From positions 63,563,064 to 63,627,063 of the forward strand of contig NC_080542.1 of assembly GCF_028640845.1 (NCBI RefSeq): a DNA stretch of 64,000 nucleotides. Direction: 5' to 3'. Shown here piece by piece: positions 1-11,988 of this stretch. The translations under genes were made by a program, and so were the position numbers. Origin of the DNA: Ahaetulla prasina (lineage: Eukaryota; Chordata; Lepidosauria; Squamata; Colubridae). The notes under the pieces are model-generated. The model saw only the letters and a list, made by a program, of their open reading frames with translations, did not search any database and was not told where the DNA came from. The stretch's first letter is position 1; each line of letters opens with the position of its first letter.

Positions 1-99
1 ATTTGTCCCAAACCTATAATGATCTAAGTTTTCTGCAATTAAGTAACTACCAATAAAAGAGAATATTTGTAGCTCATGGTTGAAATGAAGGATCCTTGT

Positions 100-245
100 A
101 CGAGCTTGTTTTCTTGCAGATGTTTTATTACACAACTAGGTAACATAATTAGTTCTAGTCATAGAATTAATACTAGTAGAATTAGTGCTGATGATGTTAC
201 CTAGTTTAGGTAAAGAAATGTCTGCAAGAAAACAACCAAGCTCAG
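100..245. repeat. Imperfect inverted repeat with a hammerhead-like core
   Basis: Left arm about 106-152 and right arm about 193-242 are imperfect reverse complements; both carry TTACCTAGTT and TCTGCAAGAAAAC-type words, in opposite orientations. The right arm has CTGATGA at 188-194, a hairpin TTACC/GGTAA at 197-213 and GAAA at 215-218, the order of a hammerhead ribozyme core. Such repeats are common in squamate genomes and could derive from a Penelope-like element; that attribution is inference. Confidence 0.5.
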
Positions 246-640
246 AAAGCACCAAGGACCCCTCAATTAAATAATTCCTAAAATACAATTCAAAAACCCA
301 AGCATCTGGAAAGAAGCACAACCTTTCTAAAGCAATAAAATACACAAGGCCCCCGCTGACTCTAATTCAAGAGCTGGGAACAGCTAAATATTCAGGGGTT
401 TTAAAAAGGCATCCATGGTGGGGCCAGATTAATAGAGATTTTCCTGTGACAGAGAAGATTTCGTGGTATTGTTTAATGGAACATGTCAACTTTGTCCAAT
501 TATAGAGTTTGGGCAGAAACCACAACAGCCAGGCACTCCTTTAAATAACTAGGCCCCAAGCCATAAAGGTCATGCAGATTGCCCTAGTTTGAATTCCAGA
601 AGAAATAAGTCTTAAGTATACTAAACTATTGCATGATCTT
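246..640. other. Intronic sequence, nothing recognised
   Basis: AT-rich unique-looking sequence in a CNTNAP2 intron. No exon-like splice-bounded frame, RNA gene or repeat signature was seen. Confidence 0.5.
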
Positions 641-642
641 CT

Positions 643-2100
643 TTACATCTTTGTAAACAAATCACTGTCATAGCATTTAACAGAAGTTTGTTGACTTTGG
701 ACAGCTAAGAAAAATGCAACCTGATTAGTACTTTGGTAGGAAACCCCTGGGTAATATATGGGCAGTAGGCTAGCAATCCTTATGGTGTTCAAGTGATGCT
801 TCAGTTCTTTTGGAATTTCACCCAAAGCATCTATTACTATTGGTTCTACCCTTGCTTGCCTTTGCCACAGTTGTTCAATTCTGTTTGTAGGTCTTTGTAT
901 TTTATTATCTTCTCCGGTTATTTCTCTTCTATTCTGCTGTCCACAGGCACTGCCACATCCACTATCTAGACTTGTTTGTCTTTCTTATTAACAATTGTTA
1001 AGTTTGGGCTGTTATGTGGTAGGTGCCTTTCTTTTTGAATTCTAAAGTCTCAGAGCAACTGAACTTCTTTATTTTCTATTACTTTCTCTATTTTATGGTC
1101 CCACCAATTCTTGCGTGCAGGCAAATGGTATTTCTTTCAGATCTTCCAATGCTACTTGTTGCTACTTTGTCATGCCATTGCTTGTAGTCAGTCTGTGTGA
1201 TCTTCTTGCAGCAGCTTTCTTGCGGTCCACAGTTTCCACAGCCTTTTTGCCTAGGCGGCACTTACTGTCTGTTGCTATCTTTTCAATTCTGGCTTTGTAT
1301 GCATTTATCTTTATCTTGTGCATCCAGAATTAATCCCTCAGTCCCTTTCTTTAACTTTCCTGCTCTTAGCCATTGCCAGGTCTTGTTATTATCTGCTTTC
1401 CCTGCTATTTTCTTAATGTACTGTCCATGTAGTGCTTTGTCTTCCCAGGCCTCCATTCTGTTCTTCATTTTGTCTTTCTTGTAGGCCAGTTTGGTCTCTC
1501 CAGTAATCAACAAGCCTTCCTGGCATACTAACTTCAGTGCATCTTCTTCAGTGACCTTCAGATATTCTTTCAAAGCCCTTTTTTCTTTTTCAACCATCTG
1601 ATGTACTTGTAACATTCCACGCCCACTTATTTGCCAATGTTGCTGCAAGGATGAAGGTCATGATTTATTGTCATTATTTTTTTGGTCTTCCTATCAATTA
1701 CTTTTAGTTCTGCTTGAGTACAGTCTCCTATTCCTGCTGTCCATCTAATGACTGGAATTGCCCAGGTGTTATAATAATGTTATTTCCTCCATTGAGTTTG
1801 AACTTTAAGATTTTCTTCACTCTCTTGATGTATTCACCTCTAACCTTTTTCTTGACTTCAGCACGCTTGATATTGTCAGCTTGAAGGATACCTAGGTATT
1901 TGTAGTAATCATCTTCACCCAGGCTCTTAATGTTACTTTCATGGGACATCTTGATTCTTTCAGTTTTCACTATTTTCCTTGTTTGATATGAGTGTGGCAC
2001 ATTTTTCCAATCCAAACTCCATTGTAATATCTTGGCTATATATGTGCAGTGTTGAGCAGCAATTCCATTTCAGGTGGAATTTTTCCATATAGCTTCATCC
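643..2100 (-). mobile_element. R4/Dong-like LINE, decayed 3' half
   Basis: Three minus-strand frames (1728-2015, 1283-1648, 643-825) read in order as the C-terminal half of a site-specific-type LINE polyprotein: YKYLGILQAD and RVKKILKFKLNGGN after the RT core, then KEKRALKEYLK, ALHGQYIKKI and WQWLRAGKLKKGTEG, then a tail starting GEIPKELKHHL. This vocabulary is that of the R4 clade LINEs of Anolis and other squamates. Stops and frameshifts separate the pieces, so it is a dead fragment. Family name is from memory, not a search. Confidence 0.65.
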
Positions 2101-2166
2101 ATTACTAGTATTACTACTATTACTACTACTACTATTGTTGTTGTTGTTGCTATTGTTGTTATTGAT
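2101..2166. repeat. Interrupted trinucleotide repeat (ATT/ACT/GTT)
   Basis: A run of three-base units, shifting from ATT and ACT to GTT, lies at the edge of the R4-like LINE fragment. Confidence 0.8.
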
Positions 2167-2329
2167 TTAATCTTCAATTTACACCCTGGAACTGTAAAAA
2201 CTTAACAATTAAAATCCTAACCAACAATCTAAGAGCTGTTAATGTAACATCTGTTACTTTAGGCAGTTCCTAGCAAGGTGGTTTTTTGCAAAGTCAGAAT
2301 ATTCAGGTCTGATAAGTTCAAAATTGCCA

Positions 2330-3000
2330 ATTATCTAGTTTATCTAATTTGGTATTGCTCCAAGGGCCCCTAATACTATTGGTACATCTATTGATTTCTT
2401 CCTCCACTATCACTCAATTTCAATTTGCAGATTGTGGTATTTTGTTATTTTTTTCTAGTTGTTTCTCTTCAATTCACCTAGTATTGCAATATCAATGAAC
2501 CAGATTTTTTTTTCTTTTCTATGATGTCAGGTGTGTTGTAGGCCAAATATTTTTCTGTTTGGATTTGAAAGTCTCACAAGATCTTGACCTGTTCATTTTC
2601 AAGAACATTGTCAATTTGGTACTCCCAGTAATTTTTCCTGCATTCCAACCCAACTTCTGGCAAAACTTCCAATGTTTTGGAAAAATTATGTTATAATCAG
2701 TTTGTGACATTTTGCTCCAGCCACTTATAAGGTGATTCACTGTTTCATCTTCTCACTGCATAGGCAGCATTTGCTGTTGTTACTGATATGTTGAATTTTT
2801 GCTTTCATGGAGCTGGTCTGCAGTGCTTGTTCTTGGGCAGCAAAAATGAATCATTCAGTTCCTTCCTTCCTTCCTCCCTCCCTCCTCCTCCTCTACCTCC
2901 TCCTCTTATCATCATCATCATCAACAACATCATCATCAATCATATGGTCAGCCAGATGTTACATGGGATCTGACATTTTGGTCAATCTATCAAACCCTTA
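2330..3000 (-). mobile_element. Second R4-like LINE 3' fragment
   Basis: The minus strand carries a frame (2519-2740) with HWKFCQKLGW and downstream text similar to the 3' end of the copy at 643-2100, including the shared phrase for a short (gapped) GAI-type end near 2340. Pyrimidine-rich CCT and ATC triplet runs at 2860-2940 interrupt it. Strongly decayed. Confidence 0.45.
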
Positions 3001-3099
3001 CTAAGGACCTGAGATTGGCACACATTTTTGTTTATTATATTAAAGGTATTATTATAAAAAGTAAACTGTTCTAAGTAAAGCTGCCTTGTGCAATTGATG

Positions 3100-3185
3100 A
3101 GATTTTGTCAATACCAATTATCTTCAAGTGATGCTCCAAATCTTTTGTAATTGCACCCAAGGCACCTAATACCTTGCTTTTTTTT
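3100..3185 (-). mobile_element. Third R4-like LINE 3' end fragment
   Basis: Positions 3123-3172 repeat the wording at 793-842 (CAAGTGATGC, then AATTGCACCCAAGGCACCTA against AATTTCACCCAAAGCATCTA), so this is another copy of the same LINE 3' end. Confidence 0.55.
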
Positions 3186-3192
3186 GCAGTTG

Positions 3193-3310
3193 TTCTTTTC
3201 TATATCTATATCTATATCTATATCTATATCTATATCTATATCTATATCTATATCTATTTTTATTTCTATTTCTATTTCTATTCATTCTTTCTTTCATTCA
3301 TTCATTCATT
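3193..3310. repeat. Hexanucleotide array (ATCTAT)n with (ATTTCT)n and (ATTC)n
   Basis: About ten perfect ATCTAT units from 3199 to 3258, followed by ATTTCT units and ATTC units. It directly follows an R4-like LINE fragment. Confidence 0.95.
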
Positions 3311-4890
3311 CTATATGCCATCCATTGACACTGGATTGGATTCTGAGCCAGCTTTCTGCCTCCTGCCAGCCCCTTGTTCCTGTTGTGCCCCTTGATATTG
3401 AAGCAGATCCTGGTGCAGCTCTGCCCTTCTGCTCCAATCCATGGAGAGGAATCTGTGCTCATTGACAGGATAAGAACACAGACTTTGGCTGTCTCTTGTC
3501 TCCATATCTAGCCTCAGGGCTATTTCCAACTTTTGTTGGATACCAATCTCACTATGCCTTTGCCTCTATTGCCACAGATTTTTCAAGTTGTGATTTTCTC
3601 CATTCTTTCTCTTCTGTTCTACTGATTCTAGATATTGCAATGTCCAATATCCAATTTCTATTTTATTTTAATTTAATTTTAATTTTAATTAATTTCTATT
3701 AATTAATTTTAATTTTAATTTAATAGTTTAATTCTTGGTTTAACAATGGCAACAGGGACTTTGGATTGTGGACTTGGGACTTTGGATTGTGGTCAATAAG
3801 TAATAAAGTCATCGCTTTATGACCTCATCACTTAGAGGTGGAAATTCCAGTTTTGATTGTGGTTGAAAGAACTGGATTACTTGTATTGCACTGTTTGCTT
3901 GTAATTCCTTTTCTTATTAACTGTTTTGCAGTTATAACCTCCCTGGCTCCCTTAAGTGACCTCAAAGAAGATGACTGCTTTATTGCCTTTGTTTGCCTAA
4001 ATTATTCCCTCCATGAAAGTTTTATGAGCAAGTTTATGTTTTACCTGTTACAAGAAAGAAAAGCTAGTTCCCTTGGTAATTAGCAGGGAATATGAAAGCC
4101 ATTGTGGGGCTCAAAGAAGTTATAAAGCTGTGTATTCACCATATCTAAGTATAAAATTGTACTGTATTCAGTGATGGATACAGAGGATTTGTGTAAAATA
4201 TTAGGAAACATAAAGAAAATGCTTTTATGCCTGTAGTTTGCTTGCCAGATTGTAGACTTAATTACATAATCCAGATCCCTGCACCATCTGCATTTCCATG
4301 AATGAGACATTACTTTTCACTTTCTACAGACTCAGACATCAGTATTTCCCTTTACTGGTGAGATAAAATTTTGGGGAGAATTTAGCAGAAGTCCAAGGAA
4401 TAGAAAAGAACAAAGTCTTCCATCTCTCCAACAGCCTCTGAATAAAGAATGAAAACTTCAGCATGAATGTCCAGGGAACGGAGACATAGGAACTACTGCT
4501 TTAGCAGCCTTCTATTTCATCTAGTTTGGAATTTGTAATAGGTTTTTTATTTCTTGGTTGATTAAGTCACTCTGGGCAAGGGCACCAAAAATGCCCTATA
4601 TATCTATGCTAAATGACTTCTGAAAAAGGCACTTTGAGATTTCCAGCCTTCCACTCTATGGGTCCACAAGACACCCAAATTGATTTATTACTAGATTTGA
4701 AAACTACTGCTGTGAGCACACTACACAAGAAAATTTTTTGGGAGAAAATTGATGGAAAATATATAGCAGTCTGGACCTGAGTAAGAAGCAGAGTAGATGT
4801 AGGAAATCCTTCAAACTATAATACTGATCTGGGGCACCAGCCAATTGTTTTTTGATCTCATAGGTCAAGAATAATTAGATCTGATGGACA
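3311..4890. other. Intronic sequence, no feature beyond low-complexity tracts
   Basis: 3311-3560 is less AT-rich and may be LINE-derived but I cannot name it. 3660-3725 is an AATTTTAATT-type low-complexity run. The rest shows nothing identifiable. Confidence 0.4.
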
Positions 4891-4920
4891 TACTTAAGAT
4901 GGAAATAACACAATTTCCCC

Positions 4921-5000
4921 AATAAATAGTTTTATGATTAATATTGAAAATGCAATTATTTTCTCAATAAATAGTTTTATGATTAATATTGAAAATGCAA
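4921..5000. repeat. Two-copy tandem repeat, 35-base unit
   Basis: Bases 4921-4955 recur exactly at 4966-5000 (AATAAATAGTTTTATGATTA followed by ATATTGAAAATGCAA), a local duplication with a 45-base period. Confidence 0.9.
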
Positions 5001-5086
5001 GGGTAAATAAAAAGAACCATAAAAATGAATCTTGAAGAACATCAATAACAATAACAGAAAAAAGAATAAAACTACTCCAATCAGCA

Positions 5087-5107
5087 AAAAAAAAAAAAAA
5101 AAAAAAA
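5087..5107 (+). repeat. Poly(A) tract
   Basis: About 21 consecutive A residues follow an A-rich stretch; possibly a retroposon tail, but no body was recognised upstream. Confidence 0.8.
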
Positions 5108-6470
5108 GGAACCAAAAGGACACATTTGAAAAAACAATTGTTTGTGCCAGTGGGAAAAATAATTTGATAATATCTAAGAGAAAGATTTTACAAAGGAAGA
5201 TAAGGAGGAAGATATAAACCATTAAGAGAAGTTGAAAACCAATAGATGAAAGGAAATATATTCTAGGAATTAAAACAGATTGCTCTTTAGTAATGAGCAT
5301 TTCATTATCTAAAATGAGAAAATATGTGCATCAAAAAAGTAAATTAAAAATCAAAATTTAAAAAAGTAAGAGGGACATATAAAGGAAAGCACGAAAAGAT
5401 GGGTAGACACAAACATATAGAACTAGCAATATTTTCCTAAATGCTACTTTCTCATATAGCTCATGACTTGCAGAAGTAAAATAATTCATAATTGATTATT
5501 GTGTACTTACAACCTTGAGGACTGCTATACTAGGTAATACAGTATACAATTTTCCCCAAAAAATAAATTGAAAAGATAAAGCTGAGATATATGTTTTCAT
5601 GAAGAAATTAGTCACAATAGCATATGTTTGGATTTGTCATGCTCTTGAGAATAAGAAAAAATAATGATGTTCCCACTTGAGAGCTTTTGCAAAGCTTTTG
5701 ATCTTCTACAGACTTCCTCTTTATAGAAGATGTTAATAGAGGACTTCATCATGGCCTTTGTTATATATTATATCTTTCAGTGCTGGCCAAAGCATTTTGC
5801 TGCCAGAAATGCCATCTATTTCCTTCTATTTGTTCTTCCTGTAGCAGGTACATTTATCAGTGGATGGGATGAAGTAAATAAATACTACATTGGTTTTAGG
5901 AATAACTATTAAGGATAATGATGGCTCAATTGTTATTTCCAGTTTAAAAAGATCACATGGCAATTGATGTCAAAGGATATTTCCCGAGACTATCAAAGGT
6001 TAGTCCTTTTTCACGTAGATAGGCCTTGGAGATGGTTTGACTTGGTGTAAGGAAACATCTTATTTTCTAATCTAGTCTAAAAGATCAATACCACATCTGT
6101 TTTACAACAGAAAGCCGATATATAATTGCTTTCATTCTGTGGTCAGTCCAACACATTGCGGTCCCATCCCACCCCCCCAAACTGAACTCCAAGGAAAACA
6201 ATTCCATAGCTATACATAAAAGAATACAAACTGGCCCATGAACCTTCTTTCTATGTCTCTGGTTTGTGGTTTAAATGATTCATTATTAATTTATGAATAA
6301 AGAAGTTAAAATTACTATGGCACTTTTTAAAAAACACCTTAAGTAAGACAACTGGGAGTAAGACAAAGGGAATAACCAGTTTTGGATTCACTGTTACACA
6401 CATCAGACACTCAAACTCCCATTGCTTGTCTTTACCATAGTCACTATGAATGTGTTTGAATCATGGCTGA
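5108..6470. other. Intronic sequence, nothing recognised
   Basis: AT-rich sequence without credible exons, RNA genes or named repeats. Confidence 0.4.
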
Positions 6471-6479
6471 TTATGTTTA

Positions 6480-7062
6480 CAGGTAATCCCGATTCATGAC
6501 CATAATTGGGACTGGGATTTCAGTTGTAAATTATAGCAGTCATAAGTCAAGCCATTCACACAATTGCACCCAATTTTATAGCCATTCTGGGGTAAAGGTA
6601 AAGGTAAAGGTTCCCCTCGCACATTCGTGCTAGTTGTTGCCGACTCTAGGGGGCAGTGCTCATCTCTGTTTCAAAGCCAAAGAGCCAGCCCTGTCCGAAG
6701 ACGTCTGCGTGGTCATGTGGCCAGCATGACTCAACACCAAAGGCGCATGGAACGCTGTTACCTTCCCACCAAAGGTGGTCCCTATTTTTTCTACTTGCAT
6801 TTTTATGTGCTTTTGAAACTGCTAGGTTGGCAGAAGCTGGGACGAGTAACGGGAGCTCACCCCGTTACACGGCAGCACTAGGGATTCGAACCACTGAGCT
6901 GCCAACCTTTCGATCGACAAGCTCAACATCCTAGCCCCTGAGCCACCACGTCCCTATAGCCATTATGCAAACAACTGGCAAAAAAGTTGCATATTGCATT
7001 CATATAACCATGGCATGCTGCAATCAGTCATTAATGTGAGTTGGTTGCCCAGCACCTGAAAT
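6480..7062. mobile_element. Decayed DNA-transposon-like repeat split by a SINE
   Basis: Flanks of the Sauria SINE (6480-6586 and 6955-7062) read continuously and begin AGGTAATCCCGATTCATGAC, resembling the terminal words of the MITE at 29188 and 21811 (AGGTAGTCCTCAACTTA). Probable older copy of that family or a relative. Confidence 0.4.
6587..6954 (-). mobile_element. Sauria SINE, nearly full length
   Basis: On the minus strand the element opens GGGACGTGGTGGCTCAGG, a tRNA-type A box, followed by a B box (GGTTCGAATCC at about 6884-6894), the lizard SINE body (GTCATGCTGGCCACATGACC) and a (CCTTTA)n tail that appears on the plus strand as TAAAGG units at 6592-6617. It is flanked by a perfect 10-bp target duplication, TATAGCCATT (6577-6586 and 6955-6964). 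This tRNA-derived family is mobilised by BovB-type LINEs and is specific to squamates. Confidence 0.92.
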
Positions 7063-7069
7063 ATGACTT

Positions 7070-7108
7070 AATCTAATAATAAATAATAAAATAATAATAA
7101 TAATAATC
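7070..7108. repeat. (AATA)n / (AAT)n low-complexity tract
   Basis: Repeated AATA then AAT units. Confidence 0.8.
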
Positions 7109-7109
7109 T

Positions 7110-8468
7110 GACTTTAAGGCAGGTGTTGCACAAGATTTTATGTTACCTGGAAGTGCTTTACAGGCAATATGGACATTCTCTCTGAGGCCATTGTAAATAA
7201 ACTGTTTTAAGTTGAGACTACCTGCAATTTATTTGGAATTTATTAGATCATTTTGTTTTCTTAATAATTAGCAGTCTTTCTTTTTCTTATTTTGATTTTC
7301 TTGAAGTAATATATCTAGCAGATCCTTATATTGTATTCATACAACAAATAGAAGTTAAATGATGGACAAATATTGTTTTTTACAACTGTAGATTTATATA
7401 GTTTGAGGCCATACCAGCACTTTTTGAATTATTAAATAATCAAGGAATACATATAGAATTGTTAATGTGCATATATATGGACATAAGCTTATCCCTAAGA
7501 TGTACACTAAATTATTCAAATATTTTAGAAGCAACTGGAGGTTATCAGCCTTGATCTCAGCTTTTGCAATAAAAAGACTGCATGAAAAAAACTTCCAAAT
7601 CTTCTTCTTCCTAGTGTTATTCTTCTTCCTAGCGTTATTCCCATTTCTAGATACACTTATAGTTAAATTTAAAGGAAAATAAGATGAAGAGAGTTTTGAG
7701 TAGCCTTATTATTCTATCATTATTGTGAAAAATTATCATGATAACAGAGCAAAATTATCAGTAATGAAATGAGTAACATCTAACACACAAGATAATATTT
7801 TGGGAAACTAATTGTCATTTCAGAAAAGTAACAATGTGGACATAGAATTAGCATTTTATAATTCAGATTAGATGTTAACTCTGCAAATATCTGTTTCAAT
7901 CCCTAAATGTCAAGAAAACAGAGATATGGACCAAAGCAGTGCTGTGTGGAAACAATTCTAAAATATTTTCATTAGTAATACATATAAAGCACCCTCCTAT
8001 TCTTTATTTCATAAATAAAATAAAGGCGTGTGAAATCCAAAGTGGTCATATAATATCAGGTTTAACTCCAATTTCAGTAATGGATTTCATTGGAAATGGA
8101 AATGTCACCTATATGCATGCTAGAATTTTACACATATCTGTGTTTAGGCAAAATTGTTAGGTATCTATCAGTTCTTTTGTCAGTTCCATTCATCCTTTGA
8201 CAAAAATAAAAAATTAAAAAATTATTGGGGTAGTAGTTAAAAGTCTTACTGCTTAGCACTCAAAAGACTCTGAAAAATAAAAGAAATAATAATTGTTAAT
8301 AGCTACAAAAGGATATATGTGATAGTTACAAAAACTCAGTGTGTATTTATGAGAGAAAAAGAGAGAAAAATGGTGGAAACCAATAACAAAAGAGAGGAAA
8401 AAGCTCTATATTTGTAAGCAGTCTTAAAAATATGGAATTTTTCTGCTATCATTTCATTCCCATTGTAC
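7110..8468. other. Intronic sequence downstream of the last CNTNAP2 exon
   Basis: No transmembrane or cytoplasmic exon, poly(A) signal context or repeat could be supported. A short duplicated CTTCTTCCTAG word occurs at 7604-7630. Confidence 0.4.
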
Positions 8469-8699
8469 CTGAATCTGGATGCCAAGGGTCTGTTGCCGAA
8501 GACATTGGTTGGATGGTTTGTGGATTTGCTCCGCAATTGGATTCTACAAGTTCTCCTTCTGTGTAAATGTGGGAGGAGATATTGGTCTGTCTCAAGGCTG
8601 CCTTGAGTGGAGTAATCTGGTTGAACTGCACACGTGACAAGCAACCCGAAAATCCTGGTGTGTTATATTTATGGATGTCTTGATCAATCTTTCCGAGTT
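8469..8699 (-). CDS. CNTNAP2: CNTNAP2 internal exon, end of laminin G4 and start of juxtamembrane stalk
   Basis: A 231-base exon between TTCCTTAG and GTACAATG. It completes the split glutamate codon and reads [37 protein letters not shown], then [19 protein letters not shown], the terminal strands and closing disulfide of laminin G4. The last part, from [20 protein letters not shown], is the unstructured stalk that leads toward the membrane. Residues [15 protein letters not shown] and [15 protein letters not shown] wording are strongly CNTNAP2-like. It is the last coding exon in the window: no transmembrane or cytoplasmic exon could be found in the remaining 8.4 kb, so those lie beyond position 1. 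About exon 22 of 24 by family structure. Confidence 0.95.
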
Positions 8700-10190
8700 C
8701 TAAGGAAAAAACAAACAACAGAAATGAGTTTATAACAATTTGTCTAGCACAAAAGCTTCACTGGTACTACCCTAGGATCTTGCAAAGATAATGTATGTGA
8801 ATGCAATCAAAACACTTTGGAATCAAAATCAAAATCTCTTGGAATTTACCTTACTATAAGTCTAAGAATGAATCATTCTACAAGCTCGTTTTTTTCCTTT
8901 TAAATAACCTATCTTCCAATTTTTTTCTTTTTGAAAATAGCATATATACATTAAATGCAGAAAAATTTATCTTCTATAAAACAAGATCAATTGTTTTATT
9001 GATGTTAATTTATGTTATTATCACAACAAAAATAATTATTAAAAACATGAAGACAAATAAAAGGAACTTTAAATATAATACTTTAGTAATCAATTGGCAC
9101 TATCACTGGCTTCAAAATTTATATGTGACCATTCCCCAATTTCTTCATATATATAGAATGCAATTTCCCCCTATGTTTATAGTATTTATTCTTCAAGAAA
9201 AAAAGCTGCAATTTTTAAGAGACCAAAATTTTGCTTCATTTTTATTTTTTTAAATGTTTTGAATGCAGATACTTACAAAGGATAATTTCACTCTTAAAGC
9301 AAATCAGTTAATGTGACTGACTTTGCTACAATGATTGATCATGTATACGAGATTTAAAATATGCAACCAACTATACTGTCCAGCTTGTTTAGGCTCCTCA
9401 GGCATTATTATGCAGCTACAATTCCAATTTTCATGATTGGGAAAAGCAGAGAGAGTATATGTATGACAATTAGAAAACGGTTAGAAAACACAGACTTCTA
9501 AAGTTGATGTCTTTTTCTCATTTCTATTCAGTGAAGAATATGCTAATAGAATTTTCTCATCATGCACACAAAGAGAGGAAAAACAATCCATCAGAATAAA
9601 TTTGTTCTTAATTAAAACAAAACCATAATCCAAAAGTTCTTCATAGTTGAATTAAAATACTACGCATCAGTTCCTGAGCCAACAGCACAACATTCATTAT
9701 AGTGATGTTTATTCTGTTTATGCCCTAATCTGTTTACCTTAACCCTGGTAAGATTTTGCCCAACTGAATCTGATAGAGGGTGATGTTAAGGGTTCCAACC
9801 TATCATTAATGTGTTAGAAAGGGCTCCTGAAGAGATGATGGTCTTCATTTTCTTGGCCTTGAAGAAGGTGGTGAACATCTTGGTCCTGGGGACAGTTTGT
9901 GGAGCCACTTGTGCAAATATTTGTTCTCTCATTATTATGTCAAAAAGCCTTTGCTATGGCTTTTGGACCAGAAAGCAAAATAATAAATATATAGGTTGTA
10001 ATTATTTAAAAAAAATCTTAAAACATAGAATAAAATTACATATGTTATTATAGTAACAATAGTACAAATAACAGTGACAATGAGTAAAATTTGTGCTAAA
10101 TCTCAAACATAGGATGTATACAACAAATAATAGCACAAAATGAGGCAACCTGGAAAAATATCTTAGATTTCTGGTCAGATAGAAGCTGTA
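8700..10190. other. Intronic sequence, nothing recognised
   Basis: A 150-codon plus-strand open frame at 8801-9253 has the residue bias expected of translated AT-rich noncoding DNA (Ile, Asn, Lys, Phe) and no domain signature. No repeat was identified. Confidence 0.4.
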
Positions 10191-10195
10191 ACAGA

Positions 10196-10410
10196 TAGTA
10201 ATAGCAACAGCACTTAGACTTATATACCACTTCACAGCGCTTTATAGCCTCTCTAAGTGGTTTACAGATATTGCCCCCAACAATCTGGGTCCTCATTTTA
10301 CTAATCTCAGAAGGATGGAAGCTGGAATCAACCTTGAGCCACTCAGAATTGAACTCTTGGAGTGAGCAGTGAGTTAGCCTGCAATACTCCATTCTAACTA
10401 CCGTGTTACC
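10196..10410 (-). mobile_element. tRNA-derived SINE, decayed
   Basis: Minus strand: a tRNA-like head (B box GAGTTCAATTC), then TAAAATGAGGACCCAGATTG and TTGGGGGCAAT, then AAACCACTTAGAGAGGCT and AGTGGTATATAAGTCTAAG. The GAGGACCCAGATTGTTGGGG phrase is shared with the SINE at 48375, so both belong to related squamate SINEs with LINE-like tails. Confidence 0.7.
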
Positions 10411-11139
10411 ATGGATCAGATAGGTATAGTGCTCCCTACCAGGTAGTTCTTCATTATTGTATCGTTATTACATTTCCAGCCCTGCATTTTGCCTAAAGAA
10501 AACTTTAAGATGGGGAGAAGAATGTGTCATTTTGCGATTGATACTTCAAGTTTACACACAGAGTGAGTGATATTTCTCAGTGCCTCTAATTGCAGTCTTT
10601 CAGGGAAGGATGTCAAAATACAACAAAACAGTCCTAGCATTCTGTCTCCCTGTTTCTTTTGTCCCTTCCTTACAGGAACAGAAAAGTTAAACTTTAAAGA
10701 AACTAACATTTCATGCTCAGAAAATATAGCTCTTCCTTTGGCACCACTTATTCTCTTGTATCTATTACCCACCAGTACATCCATTCCCCCTCTAAATTTG
10801 AGTTTTGTTTATAATTTCTTAGAATCTGTTTCTGTTATTGCAGTTTTTCTTTTTAACTTCGGATATGTCTATGATGTATGCCATTTTCATATGATCTGTC
10901 TTTCCTTCCCAAAAACAGAACAGAAGGGGGAAAAAGCATTTCTCTTCCCACCCAAGTTTAAAATATATTTTATGTTAAAAGTTACTGCTGCTGCTCTCTA
11001 AAATATTTTTCTTAAACAAGGTGATGCTATTCCATTTTCATAACAGTTATCCTTCTAAATATTGAGAGATACATACATTGACCTTCCTTAAACAAATCTG
11101 ACCCAGAAGGAAGTTATTCTGCCCTCAGATTTCATCCAA

Positions 11140-11460
11140 ATTTATAGTGTAGTGTAGTGTAGTAAAGTTTACTTTACTTTACTTTATTGTCATTGCACAT
11201 GGTACAACTAAATTAAATGCTGTCTTCAGTATACATTATAACTATAACTATTATAACTATAAAAATAAAAACACAAACATACATCCTTTACATTCTATAT
11301 AATTGAAATTGAAAACCTGATATTGCACTATACCATAGAATTCAATATAGTTATTGCCCTGGGATAGAAGCTGTTTTTCAGCCTATTTGTCCTTGTTTTT
11401 ATTGACCTGTACCATCTGCCAGATGGTAATAGTTCAAAAAAAAGGATGCCCAGGATGAGA
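11140..11460. mobile_element. Decayed retroposon-like repeat with (TTTAC)n edge
   Basis: TAGTG units and TTTACTTTACTTTACTTTA precede ATTGTCATTGCACATGGTAC; the text through about 11455 (TTGACCTGTACCATCTGCCA) resembles a reverse-oriented LINE 3' end seen widely in vertebrates. Family not identified. Confidence 0.4.
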
Positions 11461-11639
11461 TGGATCTTTAAGAATGTTTTGAACTTAAGAATGTTAAGAA
11501 TGTTTTATCAAGGGATAAACATGTTATCAGTATTTTTCCTTGTAAAATTACTAGCCAAATGGAAAGAAAACAGTTCTCAACACCTCTAGTTATCTGCTAG
11601 ACCAGATAAAAAAATACAGCATATTTTATTTAATAGAAT

Positions 11640-11712
11640 ATAAATATTCTATATCAACAGTATATATCAACAGTATATTCTATATCAACAGTATATAACA
11701 GTATATACCAAA
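11640..11712. repeat. Local repeats of TATATCAACAG
   Basis: The word (TA)TATCAACAGTATAT occurs three to four times in a 70-base stretch. Confidence 0.7.
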
Positions 11713-11988
11713 TCAAAACTTAAAATTTCCAAATAATTCCTGAATAATTTTAAAATAAAATTCAGCTTTCATGAATTAATAAATCAAAATTCTAATTAAA
11801 TAGAATATCATGCAGTGTCTAATAAATATGTAATTAATAAATGAGGTTGGTATGTAACAAAATTTTAGTTTTTATGAAGGCACTAAGGATTACAGTATAC
11901 AATTTTCTTTCAGTATACGTATTTTCATATGATAGTTACAATTACAGTTAGAAGACTGAAATTGTAGGATTATTTATGTTAGTTAAAT

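Noticed and set aside
3151..3465. Frame encoding alternating Ser-Ile and Tyr-Ile repeats
   Set aside because: Translation of the (ATCTAT)n microsatellite.
1..8468. Search for the CNTNAP2 transmembrane and cytoplasmic exons
   Set aside because: No minus-strand frame with a hydrophobic helix plus the expected stalk and 4.1-binding motif was found; the exons are presumably outside the window.
8801..9253. 150-codon plus-strand open frame between CNTNAP2 exons
   Set aside because: Residue composition (Ile, Asn, Lys, Phe) is that of translated AT-rich DNA; no domain, splice signals or promoter.
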